A stretch of DNA of 64,000 nt from NCBI RefSeq assembly GCF_004791165.1, contig NZ_SRUZ01000001.1, positions 230,382 through 294,381 of the forward strand, written 5' to 3'. Both the position numbers and the translations under genes were made by a program. The notes beneath the pieces are model-generated. The model worked only from the letters and a program-made list of their open reading frames with translations, had not been told where the DNA came from and ran no database searches. This document shows, piece by piece, positions 46,233-57,345 of this stretch. Source of the DNA: Mesorhizobium sp. M8A.F.Ca.ET.218.01.1.1. GTDB taxonomy: Bacteria > Pseudomonadota > Alphaproteobacteria > Rhizobiales > Rhizobiaceae. Every line of letters starts with the position of its first letter. Position 1 is the stretch's first letter.

Positions 46233-47369
46233 TCAATACGGATCGACGGCGTCGCGCAGGCCGTCGCCCAGCGCGTTGAAGGCGAAGACGGTGACGAGCA
46301 CGAAACCGACCGGTGACAGGATCCAGGGATAGGTGCCGATGACCGAATAGGTCGCGGTGTCCTGCAGCATCAGGCCCCAGGAGATCAGCGGCGGCTTGAC
46401 GGCGAAGCCGAGGAAACCGAGGAAGGATTCCAGCAGCACCACCGTCGGGATCGCCAGCGTCACGGCGACGATCACATGGCTCATCACATTGGGGAAGATG
46501 TGCTGCAGGATGATGCGCTGGTCGGTGGCCCCGACCGCCATGGCGGCGCGCACATATTCGATGCGCGCCAGCGCCAGTGTCTTGCCGCGCACCTCGCGCG
46601 ACATCTGTGCCCAGCCGAGCGCCGACATGACGATGATGACGAAGGCGAGGAACACATTGGTCGGCGCGGTGACCGGGATCAGCGTCGTCAGCGCGAGATA
46701 GAGCGGCAGTTGCGGGAAGGCCAGCACCAATTCGACGAAGCGCTGCATCCAGACATCGAACCGGCCGCCGAAATAGCCTGACACCATGCCGACTGTGGTG
46801 CCGATGACGGTGATGATGAAGACGACCGTCAGCGCGATCATCAGCGAAACGCGCGAGCCGTGGATGGCGCGCGACAGCACATCGCGGCCGAATTTATCGG
46901 TGCCGAGGAAATGCACCGGCTGGCCGTCCGTCGAGGCAAAGAAATGCCGGTTCGCCGGGATCAGCCCGAAGAGCCTGTAAGGCGCGCCCTCTACGAAGAA
47001 GCCAAGCAGCCTTGGGTGGTCGTAGTCGGGACCGACGATGGGCTGAAAGGTGACCGGATCGAGATCGGCCGAATCGGCCAGCGCATAGACCCTCGGCCGC
47101 GCGACGAAATTGCCGTCCTTGTCGTGGAAGGAAGGCAGCTGCGGCGGGGCGAAGCCGACATCGGTCGCCTTCGGATCCATCGGCGCCAGGAATTCGGCGA
47201 AAACGGCCATGACCAGGAGCAGCACGACCAGCCAAAGTCCGGCCATACCGGTCCAGGAGCGCTTCAGCCGGCGCCAGACAAGCGCCATGTAGCTCTCATT
47301 GCCGCGCGCGGGTGCCACTGTGGCTCGCTCGGCCGGCAAGGGTGGTGGTGAAGGGTCGCGCGCCAGCAT
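46233..47369 (-). CDS. agpC: ABC permease, DppC-like (alpha-galactoside importer)
   Basis: The 378-residue inner-membrane protein has a cytoplasmic N-terminal tail, a first helix (MAGLWLVVLLLVMAVFAEFLAP) and, after a large periplasmic loop with TDKFGRDVLSRAIHG, the BPD_transp_1 domain with five helices. The size of the loop (about 100 residues) exceeds that of E. coli DppC (300 residues in total), a feature of the agp-type subgroup. It begins directly after the stop of the DppB-like gene. Confidence 0.85.
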   Translation of the reverse strand: MLARDPSPPPLPAERATVAPARGNESYMALVWRRLKRSWTGMAGLWLVVLLLVMAVFAEFLAPMDPKATDVGFAPPQLPSFHDKDGNFVARPRVYALADSADLDPVTFQPIVGPDYDHPRLLGFFVEGAPYRLFGLIPANRHFFASTDGQPVHFLGTDKFGRDVLSRAIHGSRVSLMIALTVVFIITVIGTTVGMVSGYFGGRFDVWMQRFVELVLAFPQLPLYLALTTLIPVTAPTNVFLAFVIIVMSALGWAQMSREVRGKTLALARIEYVRAAMAVGATDQRIILQHIFPNVMSHVIVAVTLAIPTVVLLESFLGFLGFAVKPPLISWGLMLQDTATYSVIGTYPWILSPVGFVLVTVFAFNALGDGLRDAVDPY

Positions 47370-48377
47370 CTAGCCCTCCCCGAACTGGCGCACGCGCGGA
47401 TCAAGCAGGACCAGCAGCATGTCGGCGATGATGTTGCCGACGATCAGCGTCGCCGACAGCACCATCATGAAGGTGGCGGTGACATAGACATCGCCGACCG
47501 CCATCGAGCCGACGATCGCCGGACCGACGGTCGGCAGCGCGAAGATGATCGCCGTCTCGATCTCGCCGGTCAGCATATAGGGCAGCACCACGCCCTGATA
47601 CATGACCAGCGGGTGCAGTGCGTTGGGCACGGCGTGGCGCATGACGACGGCGCTGCCGGTCAGGCCCTTGGCCTTGGCTGTCTCGACATATTGCGCGTTG
47701 AGCGTGTCGAGCAGATTGCCGCGCATGACGCGCATATTGTAGGCGAGGCCGCCGAAGGTGGCGATCGCCACCACCGGCCAGACATGCTTGACCAGGTCGA
47801 CGAACTTGGCCCACGACCATGGCGCGCCGCCATATTGCGGCGAGAAGAATGAGCCGATCTCCGAGACGTTGAACTGGAAGACGAGGAGATAGACGATGAT
47901 CAGCGCCATCAGGAAGCGCGGCACCGTCATACCGAGGAAAGAGATGGCCGAAAGCGTCGAGTCGATCCAGGTGTATTGCCGGGTCGCCGCCCATATGCCG
48001 AAGGTGATGCCCAGCACCGAGGCGAGCAGATGGCAGACCAGCGCCAGCAGCAGCGTGCGCGGCAGGCGCTCGCCGACGACCTCGGCCACTGGCTTGTTGT
48101 AATAGAGGCTGTAGCCGAAATCGCCGCGGGTGACGATGCCGCCGATCCAGTTGAGATACTGGACGGGCAGCGGCTTATCGAGGCCGTGTTCGACGCGATA
48201 GGCCTGGGCTTGAGCGTCGGCCTCGGCGAAGGAGGCCCCGCCCTGGTTGATCAGCTGCGAGCGAATGTAATCGGCGTAGTCGCCAGGCGGCGCCTGGATG
48301 ATGGCAAAGGTGACGAGGCTCAGAATAGCGAGAACCGGTATTGCCGACGCTATGCGCGTGAGCAGGAATCGCAACAT
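47370..48377 (-). CDS. agpB: ABC permease, DppB-like (alpha-galactoside importer)
   Basis: The 335-residue permease opens with the DppB-type helix MLRFLLTRIASAIPVLAILSLVTFAIIQ, followed by the PGDYADYI motif. It ends with the BPD_transp_1 domain, including the coupling region VETAKAKGLTGSAVVMRHAVPNAL. It forms the membrane channel with the DppC-like subunit. It lies 134 bp after the binding-protein gene. Confidence 0.87.
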   Translation of the reverse strand: MLRFLLTRIASAIPVLAILSLVTFAIIQAPPGDYADYIRSQLINQGGASFAEADAQAQAYRVEHGLDKPLPVQYLNWIGGIVTRGDFGYSLYYNKPVAEVVGERLPRTLLLALVCHLLASVLGITFGIWAATRQYTWIDSTLSAISFLGMTVPRFLMALIIVYLLVFQFNVSEIGSFFSPQYGGAPWSWAKFVDLVKHVWPVVAIATFGGLAYNMRVMRGNLLDTLNAQYVETAKAKGLTGSAVVMRHAVPNALHPLVMYQGVVLPYMLTGEIETAIIFALPTVGPAIVGSMAVGDVYVTATFMMVLSATLIVGNIIADMLLVLLDPRVRQFGEG

Positions 48378-48511
48378 CGACGGTCCGCTTCCTCATCTCG
48401 CCGGACGCTCCCCTGGAGGGGCGCTCGGAGGGTTGGTTTGTCCCGGCCGCGCCAGCGGCGCGGCCGGGTTTCTCTCAGTCAGGGAGGTAAACTTACATCG
48501 GGCCTTTAATC

Positions 48512-50593
48512 TTACATCGGACCCTTGTCTCCAGGCTTGCCGGGAAGCTCTTCCGGGAACAATTCATATTTCGCCTGCTTGTCGGCCGCGACGAAGACCC
48601 GTTCGCGGATGATCGAATCCTCGGCCCAGTTGAACATGAAGATCGGCGTGCCCTGCGGAATGTTCGAGAAGCGCTTGTTGACGATCAAGGCGCCGGGATA
48701 TTCCGTCAGGCCGATATTGTAGACGTGCTCGGTCGAGATCTTCTGGAAGTCCCGCATCAGACTGGCGCGCTGGTTGTTATCCGCCGACGAGACGAATTTG
48801 TTGACGATGTCGACGAGGTCCTTCTCGAAAGGCATCAGATCGACCTCGCCGCTTTCCGGCGCGCGATGATCCCAGCTGGTCTTGGGGCCGACTGGAGCGA
48901 GCTGCACGGTGTTCTGCACCACGGAGGTCAGCTCCTGCTCATTGCGCCGGATCAGCCAGTCGAAGCGGCCTGAATATTGGGTGGCATCGCGCTGCGTGCC
49001 GTTAAGCCCGTTGAGCACGATCCGGAGGCCAAGCTTCTCCATCTGCGCCACCACGCCTTCGGCGAGGCTCTTGTCGGTCGTGTAGTCGTTGTTGACCAGC
49101 ATCACGATTTCGACGTTCTTGCCGCCGGCGGTGCCGGCTGGAAAGTTGACGAAGCCGTCGCCGTCTGTGTCCTTCAGACCGGCCTTGGCGAGTTCGGCCT
49201 TGGCGCCCTCGAGGTCGAAAGGATAGTAGACGGTGGATTTGCGGTCGTAGAAGCTGGTGCCCGAGGAGAGGCCGCCTGGATAGATCGCGGTGAACGGCCC
49301 CTTGACGAGGGAATCGCCCAGCGCCTTGCGGTCAAGCGCCATGGTGACGGCCTTGCGGAAATCCTCGTTGCGGTTCAGTTCGCGGATCGCTTGGCCGCGC
49401 TCATCGGGGTTGCCCCAGCCATTGGCGGAAAAGTTCAGGCGCAGATTGTAGCCGATCAGCCGTGGGCCGAAGGCCAGACGCGCCGGCGCATTCGGCTCGG
49501 CCGCGCGCTTCAGGGAGGCAACGAAATTTTCCGGCTGCTCGAGATTGGAGAAATCGCCTGCGCCGGCGACCGCCTGAACGTCGCGGTCGGCCCAGGTCGA
49601 CAGTTTGTAATGCAGCTCGTTGAGATAGGGCAGCTGGTTGCCCTTCTCGTCCACCTTCCAATAGTAGGGATTGCGCCGCATGACGATGATGTCGTCGGCC
49701 CGATATTCGACCGGCACCCAGGCGCCCATGACAGGCATGTTCATATATTCCGGCGGGAAGGCGTTCTTGAACTGGTCGTAGGTGTTCTTCGAATATTTCG
49801 GGTGCTGCGGCTTCAAGATGTGCGCGGGACCGGGGCAGAACGTGCCATAGGCCATTGCGTAGAGGTGCTGCTTCGGGAAGGCGTCCTTGAAGGTCCACTC
49901 GACGGTGTAGTCGTCGATCTTCTTGAGCGTCGTGCCGACGCCGAAGGTTTCCTGGGTGGCGCCATTGAGCGGCGAGACGTTGGGATCCATGACCTCGTCG
50001 TCCCAGTAGAACATGACGTCGTCGGCGTTGAATGGCACGCCGTCGGACCATTTGGCGCCTTCGACGAGATGCATGGTCAGCTTGTGACCATCGGCCGACC
50101 AGTCCCAGCTTTTGGCGAGGTTGGGCAGCGGCTCGGTGTCCTTCGCCTCGACCTGGAACAGCGGCGCGGTGCGCGTCAGGCACTCGGAAAGGCCGATGTC
50201 GATGCCGCCCCAGCCCTGGGTCTGGCCGGCGCCGTAGTTCCAGCCTTCCGGCCGGCCGCCGATGACGTGGCGCATCGTATCGCCATAGACGCCGATACCG
50301 TCCGGCATGTTGGCGGTCTTGAAGACCAGCGGCTCTTTCGGCAGCCGGTCTTTCACCGGCGGCAGCTTGCCGGCCTTGACGTATTTTTCCGTGACCCAGC
50401 CGGGCTCGTGATACTCGGGCAGCGCCTTGAACTCCAGGACGGAGTCGCGCGCCACGTATTTGATCTTGCCCTCGGCCGGAAACGTCGCCGGCACCGGCGG
50501 GACGGTCGGCTCGGAAGCGAAAGCGTTGAGCGCCGGAACGGAGACGCTCAGCGCCAGTCCAGCGGCAATGCCAATGCTGCGTAGGTTCCTCAT
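48512..50593 (-). CDS. agpA: ABC substrate-binding protein, SBP_bac_5 (alpha-galactoside binding)
   Basis: The 693-residue protein starts at the ATG at 50593 after a GGAGACA site. It has a signal peptide (about 1-27, cleavage after NAFA) and an SBP_bac_5 domain with KSWDWSADGHKLTMHLVEGAKWSDG in the conserved N-lobe spread and EDFRKAVTMALDRKALGD in the C-lobe. It is larger than peptide-binding proteins (~540 residues), as AgpA of S. meliloti is. AgpA is needed there for melibiose and raffinose uptake. The order GH4-agpA-agpB-agpC-agpD-GH4 supports the assignment; binding specificity is not shown by the sequence. Confidence 0.83.
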   Translation of the reverse strand: MRNLRSIGIAAGLALSVSVPALNAFASEPTVPPVPATFPAEGKIKYVARDSVLEFKALPEYHEPGWVTEKYVKAGKLPPVKDRLPKEPLVFKTANMPDGIGVYGDTMRHVIGGRPEGWNYGAGQTQGWGGIDIGLSECLTRTAPLFQVEAKDTEPLPNLAKSWDWSADGHKLTMHLVEGAKWSDGVPFNADDVMFYWDDEVMDPNVSPLNGATQETFGVGTTLKKIDDYTVEWTFKDAFPKQHLYAMAYGTFCPGPAHILKPQHPKYSKNTYDQFKNAFPPEYMNMPVMGAWVPVEYRADDIIVMRRNPYYWKVDEKGNQLPYLNELHYKLSTWADRDVQAVAGAGDFSNLEQPENFVASLKRAAEPNAPARLAFGPRLIGYNLRLNFSANGWGNPDERGQAIRELNRNEDFRKAVTMALDRKALGDSLVKGPFTAIYPGGLSSGTSFYDRKSTVYYPFDLEGAKAELAKAGLKDTDGDGFVNFPAGTAGGKNVEIVMLVNNDYTTDKSLAEGVVAQMEKLGLRIVLNGLNGTQRDATQYSGRFDWLIRRNEQELTSVVQNTVQLAPVGPKTSWDHRAPESGEVDLMPFEKDLVDIVNKFVSSADNNQRASLMRDFQKISTEHVYNIGLTEYPGALIVNKRFSNIPQGTPIFMFNWAEDSIIRERVFVAADKQAKYELFPEELPGKPGDKGPM

Positions 50594-50745
50594 TGTCTCC
50601 TCCCTCGTGTTCAGACGTCTGCTGCTGCTCGTCCTGTTAGGCCTCGACGCAATTCCGGACGGAGATTCACCCTTCTCCTGGAATTGCTCCGGCACGCCTG
50701 ACTGCGGTGGACCTGCCTCCCTGGATCCACTGGCGCGCCCGGTTT

Positions 50746-52212
50746 TCAGCCGGCCTGTTTCAGCGCGGCCTTTTCGGCGCGCAATTCCTCGATCGAGCGC
50801 ACGCTTCGCCGCGCGGCACCCGCCCATTCGCGGGTCTTGACCGCGGATTTCGACAGTCGCTCCTTGGCCGCCGGAACCGCATGGGCATATTGCGGCAGCC
50901 ATTGCGCCTGGGCGACGACCATTTCGTCGACCATCTGCCAAACCTCCTCGGGCGTCGACACGGCGCCGACCAGCGGATCGTGCAGCACGGCAAGCTTCAG
51001 AAGATCGATGTCGCCAGATATGGCGGCATGGACCGACATGCGCTGGACGTTGATCGAGGCCATGCAAGTGGCGGCACAGGCTTCCGGCAGCGTGATGCCG
51101 GCGGCCATGTTGATGCCGAAGCGGTCGACGAAGCCGGGCGACTCGATGATGGCGTCGCGTGGCAGATTGGTGATCACGCCGTCGTTCTTGACGTTGAAGT
51201 GGCCACGATAGACGCGGTTGGTCTCCAGCGCCTCCAATATGTGGCTGGCATGCTCGTTGGAGCGATTTTGCGGATCGATCGGCTTCGACGCCGCTTCGAG
51301 GAACTGCGGATATTCGGTCTCGAACCAGTTGCGGGTTTCCGTGGAATAACGGAGGTAGCCGCCGGTCTCGCCGTGGATCCAGTCCGACATGTCGATCCAG
51401 CGGGTGATCTCGTCGGGACGCTTGCGGTACCAGGGCAGATATTCGGAGAGATGTCCGTTGCTTTCGGTGGAATAGACGCCGAAGCGCTTCAGCACATCGA
51501 TGCGCAGCTTTTCCTGCCGGGAATAGACCGGGTGCGCCTCGAAGGCGGCGACCAGTTCGTCCTTGCCGATTTCACGCCCGTTTAGCCTGAGCTCGATGAA
51601 CCAGGTCTGGTGGTTGATGCCGGAACAGACATAGTCGAGTTCCCCAGGCGATTTCGCGCCCAGCACCTCGGCGATCTGTTCGGCGCCGTGCTGGACGCCG
51701 TGGCAGAGCCCAACCGTGTCGACCTTGCCGTATTCGATCGCCGCCCAGGTGTTCATCGCCATCGGGTTGGCGTAGTTGAGGAATTTCGCGTTCGTCTCGG
51801 CAACCTCGCGAATATCCCGGCAGAAATCCAGGATCACCGGAATGTTGCGCTGGCCGTAGAGGATGCCGCCGGCGCAGATCGTGTCGCCGACGCACTGGTC
51901 GATGCCGTATTTCAGGGGAATGCGGATATCGTCGGCATAAGCTTCGAGGCCGCCGACCCGCACGCAGCTGATGATATAGCGCGCGCCCTCGATTGCCTTG
52001 CGGCGGTCTGTTGTCGCGGTCACCCTGGTCGGCAATCCGTTCGCCTCGACGATCCTGTCGAGGATCGCCTTGATCATCCCCAGATTGTGCTCGCTGACGT
52101 CGGTCAGGGCGAATTCAATGTCCTTGAATTCAGGCACACACAGAATGTCGGTGAACAGCTTCTTGGTGAAACCGACGCTGCCGGCGCCGATAATAGCGAT
52201 TTTGAAACTCAT
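50746..52212 (-). CDS. agaL1: GH4 family glycosidase (CHGV type)
   Basis: The 487-residue protein has the NAD-binding SFKIAIIGAGSVGF at the N terminus and the GH4 metal-site motif CHGV (170-173) and GINHQ (198-202). By position it is AgaL1, the first gene of the alpha-galactoside operon. However, in GH4 the CHSV motif marks alpha-galactosidases whereas CHGx marks alpha-glucuronidase/galacturonidase-type members, so the substrate may be an acidic or otherwise different alpha-glycoside. The start at 52212 lies next to a GAGGTG site. It is divergent from the AraC regulator. Confidence 0.82.
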   Translation of the reverse strand: MSFKIAIIGAGSVGFTKKLFTDILCVPEFKDIEFALTDVSEHNLGMIKAILDRIVEANGLPTRVTATTDRRKAIEGARYIISCVRVGGLEAYADDIRIPLKYGIDQCVGDTICAGGILYGQRNIPVILDFCRDIREVAETNAKFLNYANPMAMNTWAAIEYGKVDTVGLCHGVQHGAEQIAEVLGAKSPGELDYVCSGINHQTWFIELRLNGREIGKDELVAAFEAHPVYSRQEKLRIDVLKRFGVYSTESNGHLSEYLPWYRKRPDEITRWIDMSDWIHGETGGYLRYSTETRNWFETEYPQFLEAASKPIDPQNRSNEHASHILEALETNRVYRGHFNVKNDGVITNLPRDAIIESPGFVDRFGINMAAGITLPEACAATCMASINVQRMSVHAAISGDIDLLKLAVLHDPLVGAVSTPEEVWQMVDEMVVAQAQWLPQYAHAVPAAKERLSKSAVKTREWAGAARRSVRSIEELRAEKAALKQAG

Positions 52213-52296
52213 CACCTTCACCTCGATCCAATCGAATGCTAGGCAAGGAGCAGCAAGGGAGGAAAATGGCCACACGCCTTGGTGTGCATGCCATTC

Positions 52297-52313
52297 AAGC
52301 CGGAATCCGGCTT
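52297..52313. promoter_or_regulatory. 17-bp palindrome in the agp divergent promoter region
   Basis: Perfect arms AAGCCGGA and TCCGGCTT surround one central A. The site is in the 213-bp region between the first GH4 gene and the AraC-type regulator. It may be an operator; AraC proteins more often use direct repeats, so a structural role is equally possible. Confidence 0.35.
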
Positions 52314-52425
52314 TCTTTCCTCCCGCCCGCTCCTCGATCGCGGGTTGTTCGCGTTCTTCGAGGCGGGATTATGCGCTTATTCGCGGTCACGGCCAGAGAA
52401 GGATTATGCTTTCAGGGGTAATTTT

Positions 52426-53334
52426 GTGCTGCGTGATTTGATCGCCAACGGACAATCGATGCGGACGGTCTCGCTGCCGCGCGGCCGCCAGCGCCTGCAT
52501 GCCATGCCGACGAGCACAGGCTATGAGTTACGCGAGGACGTGACCTATGACTGGGATGGGCGCAAGCGCGGCCAGACGCCGTTCACCGTGCTCCAGCACA
52601 CGATCAGCGGCACCGGCCGGCTGCGCTACGAGAACCGCGACTACCGCCTGCAGACGAACGACACGCTTCTGGTGCTGGTGCCGCACAACCACCGCTACTG
52701 GCTGGCCAAGGACGAGCGCTGGGAATATTTCTGGATCTCGATGAACGGCGAGGAGGCGTTGCGCATCCACAAATCGATCCTCGACGTGTCGGGGCCGGTC
52801 TTTCGGCTGCAGCCGGCGACGATCGACCATCTCGCCGATTGCAGCCTGCGTCTCATCAAGGGGGCCGCTTCGCCAGGTGCTGCTTCGGCCATCGCCTACG
52901 AGGCCGCGATGGCGCTTTATGACGATGTGTTCGGCTCGCACGCCTTTGCCGAAAAACAGAGCGCCATGCAACCTGTCATCGATCACATCAACGCCAATCT
53001 CGACAAAGCCCTGCCGGTGGCGGACCTCGTCCAGATCAGCGGGCTCAGCCGGGCTCATTTCTCGCGCTGCTTCGCCGAGAGCGAAGGCCTGCCGCCCGCC
53101 GAGTTCGTGCTGCAGCAGCGGCTGCAACGGGCGGCGAAGCTTTTGACGAAAGCGGACTTCCTGCCCGTGAAGGAAGTGGCCATCCTGTGCGGTTTCGAGG
53201 ACGCGAATTACTTTTCGAAGGTCTTCCGCCGGCTCTACGGGACGACGCCCAGCCAGTTCCGCACCACCGGCATGTATGCCAGCTTGCAAACCCCGGCCAG
53301 GCGCGGCGCCAGACTGTCGGACAACGAGATCTGA
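52426..53334 (+). CDS. agpT: AraC family regulator of the alpha-galactoside operon
   Basis: I chose the GTG at 52426, seven bases after AGGGG, giving 302 residues; the frame is open to an ATG at 52279, but with unlikely sequence. The N-terminal cupin-like ligand domain (about 1-165; TISGTGRLRYENRDYRL, LVPHNHRYWLA) and two C-terminal helix-turn-helix motifs ending in GFEDANYFSKVFRRLYGTTPSQFR make it a MelR/RhaS-like activator. In S. meliloti AgpT, encoded beside the operon, is required for induction of agp genes. Confidence 0.83.
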   Translation: MLRDLIANGQSMRTVSLPRGRQRLHAMPTSTGYELREDVTYDWDGRKRGQTPFTVLQHTISGTGRLRYENRDYRLQTNDTLLVLVPHNHRYWLAKDERWEYFWISMNGEEALRIHKSILDVSGPVFRLQPATIDHLADCSLRLIKGAASPGAASAIAYEAAMALYDDVFGSHAFAEKQSAMQPVIDHINANLDKALPVADLVQISGLSRAHFSRCFAESEGLPPAEFVLQQRLQRAAKLLTKADFLPVKEVAILCGFEDANYFSKVFRRLYGTTPSQFRTTGMYASLQTPARRGARLSDNEI

Positions 53335-53356
53335 CACCGCTTCGAGCTTCGTTCCA

Positions 53357-55384
53357 TCAGGCCGCGTGCAGGCTGCCGCCGTCCAGCCACTCGCGTTGGG
53401 CGGGCGAAAGCGCGATGTCCAGCGCCCGCAGGCTGTCGTCCAGTTCGCCCAGCGTACGCGGCCCAATCAAGGGAACCGACGGGAAAGGCTGATTGAGCAC
53501 ATAGGCCAGCGCAATGTGGATCGGGCTCTTGCGCAGCCGGGCGGCGAGTTCGATCGCGCGGTCGCGGCGGCCGAAATTGCGCTCGGAGTACCAGACCCGC
53601 ACCAGTTCCTCGCTGTCCAGCCTGTCGCGCCCGGCGCGATCGGTGAAGAAGCCGCGTCCCTGGCTCGACCAGGCGAAGTTGGGCATCTGCCTGGATGTCA
53701 GCCAGGCCTTCCAGTCATCGGTAGAAGAGGTGATGCAGCCGGCCCAGATCGGTTCCAGCATCTCGGCCAGCGAGAAATTGTTGGAGAGCACGCCCGGCTT
53801 CTGCTTGCCCGTGCGCTCGGCATAGGCAATCGCCTCGTCCATGCGCTGCATCGTCCAGTTCGAGCCGCCGAACGGTCCCCGGATGCGGCCGGCCCTCACC
53901 TCGCGATCCATCGCGTCGACGAACTCACCGACCGGCACGTCCGGATTGTCGCGATGCATGAAATAGATATCGACATGGTCGGTCTGCAGGCGGTCGAGCG
54001 ACTGGGCAAGCTGCTTGCCGATCACGTCGGGATAGCAGAGCGGCGAATGCGCGCCCTTGGCGATAACGACCGATTGCTCACGCACGCCACGGTTCCTCAG
54101 CCATTGGCCGAGCAGCGTCTCGGTGTAGCCGCCCCCATAGACATAGCCGGTGTCGAACAGATTGCCGCCGGCTTCGAAGAAGGCGTCGAGCAGGATCGAC
54201 CCGGAGGAGAAGGTGCGGAAATCCTCGAAACCGAGCGCCACCACCGAAGCCGGCTTCGCCACGCCCGGAATGGTGCGCTTGCCGATCGCCGTGCCGCCCG
54301 AACGCAAGGGCCGGCCTGAGATGGTGTTGGTGCGCAGCGAGGCCTTCTCGATCTCATATTCCAGTCCCACGGCCGCACGCCATCTGTCGAGCACGCGCAG
54401 GGTGCCGAGGCTGTCGGCCCAGCCCATGCCCGGCCAGGCGAATTCCTGCCGCCCGGCGCGGATCGCCTCGCCGGCGGCATCGACCTCGAAGGAATAGACG
54501 TGGCGCTTCTCGTTGACGCTGATGGTCTCGCGCGTACCGTCGGCGCCGATCACGTCGATCCGGCCGAGGCCGACATCGCGGTCGCCGCCGGCGAACCAGA
54601 AGTCCGGCACCTCGATACGCCCCTTTGTGCCGAAGATACGCAGCACATTGTCCTGGTTGAGCGAGATGCTGCAGGAAACTTCCGCGACGATACCGCCTGG
54701 AAAATGCAGGACAGCGGAGGCCCATTCGTCGACGCCGGATTGACCAAGATGGGCGATGCCGGCGACCTTGTCGGGTTCGGCGAATGGCTCTCCCGCGGCG
54801 GCGCCGGCAATGAGGCGCACCATCGAAACGGGATAGCCGCCGACATCGAGGATGCCGCCGCCGGCAAGATCGTTGGCGTAGAGCCGATGCTCCGGCATGA
54901 AATCAGGCATGGCGAAGCCAAAGCTCGACTTGATCATCCTGATCTCGCCGATGACGCCCGACTTGACCAGGTCCACCAGTTGCAGCGTCTGCGGGTGGAG
55001 CCGGTACATGAAGGCCTCGCCGAGGAAGGTGCCGGCCTTTCGCGCCGCATGCATCATGGCGTCGGCCTCGAAGGCCGTTAGCGCGAGCGGCTTTTCGCAA
55101 AGCACATGCTTTCCCGCTTCCGCAGCCCTGATCGCCCATTGCGCGTGTCCGGGATGCGGTACCGCGATGTAGATGGCGTCGATTTCCGGATCGGCAAGCA
55201 GCGCTTCATAGCCATCGAGGATGCGGGCGCCTGGGAAGCTCTCGGCCAGGCCCGGCTTGCCGGGGTTGCGGGCGCCGATGGCGACCAGTGTCCCTGTGCG
55301 CGACCCGGCGACGCCGCCGGCAAAGGCCTTGGCAATGCCCCCCGGCCCGAGGATGCCCCAGCGAATGGGCGTTGATACAGTCAT
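53357..55384 (-). CDS. Fusion of Gfo/Idh/MocA dehydrogenase and aldo/keto reductase
   Basis: One 675-residue frame joins two oxidoreductases that are normally separate. Residues 1-345 form a Gfo/Idh/MocA enzyme with a Rossmann loop GILGPGGIAKAF and the catalytic EKP motif (97-99). Residues 375-675 form an aldo/keto reductase with the tetrad Asp411, Tyr416 (DTGYVYGGG), Lys443 (VIAKGAH) and His477 (YFMHRDN). I see no stop, frameshift or ribosome site at the joint. It lies 36 bp after the UgpC-like ATPase as the last gene of a sugar importer operon. I infer successive oxidation and reduction of the imported sugar; the substrate is unknown. Confidence 0.85.
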   Translation of the reverse strand: MTVSTPIRWGILGPGGIAKAFAGGVAGSRTGTLVAIGARNPGKPGLAESFPGARILDGYEALLADPEIDAIYIAVPHPGHAQWAIRAAEAGKHVLCEKPLALTAFEADAMMHAARKAGTFLGEAFMYRLHPQTLQLVDLVKSGVIGEIRMIKSSFGFAMPDFMPEHRLYANDLAGGGILDVGGYPVSMVRLIAGAAAGEPFAEPDKVAGIAHLGQSGVDEWASAVLHFPGGIVAEVSCSISLNQDNVLRIFGTKGRIEVPDFWFAGGDRDVGLGRIDVIGADGTRETISVNEKRHVYSFEVDAAGEAIRAGRQEFAWPGMGWADSLGTLRVLDRWRAAVGLEYEIEKASLRTNTISGRPLRSGGTAIGKRTIPGVAKPASVVALGFEDFRTFSSGSILLDAFFEAGGNLFDTGYVYGGGYTETLLGQWLRNRGVREQSVVIAKGAHSPLCYPDVIGKQLAQSLDRLQTDHVDIYFMHRDNPDVPVGEFVDAMDREVRAGRIRGPFGGSNWTMQRMDEAIAYAERTGKQKPGVLSNNFSLAEMLEPIWAGCITSSTDDWKAWLTSRQMPNFAWSSQGRGFFTDRAGRDRLDSEELVRVWYSERNFGRRDRAIELAARLRKSPIHIALAYVLNQPFPSVPLIGPRTLGELDDSLRALDIALSPAQREWLDGGSLHAA

Positions 55385-55420
55385 GTCATTCTCCTTGCGG
55401 GCTTGAAAAGGTGCGGCCAG

Positions 55421-56500
<1,080 letters not shown>

Positions 56501-56508
56501 TCTGCTCC

Positions 56509-57345
56509 CTATTTGACCGCGCCCGCGGCGATGCCGGCGATGAAATGACGCTGCAGGAGCACGAAGACGACAAGCATCGGCACGGTCAGCATCACCGCGC
56601 CCGCCATGATGCCGCCCCAAGAGACTTTGGTCAGGCCGATCAGCGTGCCGAGCGCCACGGGTGCTGTCATCGAACCCGGCTGGCTGTTGATGAGCAACGG
56701 CCAGAGATAGTTGTTCCAGGAGGCAAGGAACAGGATGATGCAGAGCGCGGCCAGCATCGGCCGCGCCAACGGCAAGGCGATGAAGACGAAGATACGCCAC
56801 TCCTTGACGCCCTCGACGCGGGCGGCATCGAACAGGTCGTCGGGCATCATGGAAAAACTCTGGCGCATGAACAGCACGCCAAGCGAATTGAACAGCGGCG
56901 GCACGATCAGCGCCACCCATGTGTTGGCGAGCTTGAAGTCGCGCGCCACCATGATGAATTGCGGGATCAGCACCACCGCATAGGGCAGCGTGATGGTGCC
57001 CAGGATGATGGCGACGACCACGCTTTTGCCGAAGAACTGGTAGCGGGCCAGCGCCCAGCCGGCCATCGAGGTCAAAAGCACCGACAGGACGGTGTAGGTC
57101 ACCGCCACGCAAACGGAGATGACGATGGCGCCGACGAAGTCGGTGTCATGCTGCAGATTGTTGAAATTGTCGATGAAATTGCCGTGCGGCAACAGTTCGA
57201 TGCCGGGGCTGAAGATGCCATTGTCGGGCATGGTCGAGAACACCACCATCATCCACAGCGGAAACAGCCAGATCAGCGCCAGCGGCGTCAGGAAGAGGTG
57301 CAGCGCGATGCTTCGTTTCAGTCTTGCCGATGAGAGCGAGCTCAT
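56509..57345 (-). CDS. Carbohydrate ABC permease, MalG-like
   Basis: The 278-residue permease has six predicted helices and the coupling motif [19 protein letters not shown]. The ATG at 57345 overlaps the stop of the MalF-like gene (ATGA); an ATG 21 bases upstream is less likely. With the MalF-like subunit it forms the inner-membrane channel. Confidence 0.92.
   Translation of the reverse strand: MSSLSSARLKRSIALHLFLTPLALIWLFPLWMMVVFSTMPDNGIFSPGIELLPHGNFIDNFNNLQHDTDFVGAIVISVCVAVTYTVLSVLLTSMAGWALARYQFFGKSVVVAIILGTITLPYAVVLIPQFIMVARDFKLANTWVALIVPPLFNSLGVLFMRQSFSMMPDDLFDAARVEGVKEWRIFVFIALPLARPMLAALCIILFLASWNNYLWPLLINSQPGSMTAPVALGTLIGLTKVSWGGIMAGAVMLTVPMLVVFVLLQRHFIAGIAAGAVK

Noticed and set aside
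48977..50584. Open frame of 535 codons on the plus strand
   Set aside because: It is antisense to the agpA-like gene, whose protein has clear motifs; the frame results from codon-position GC bias.
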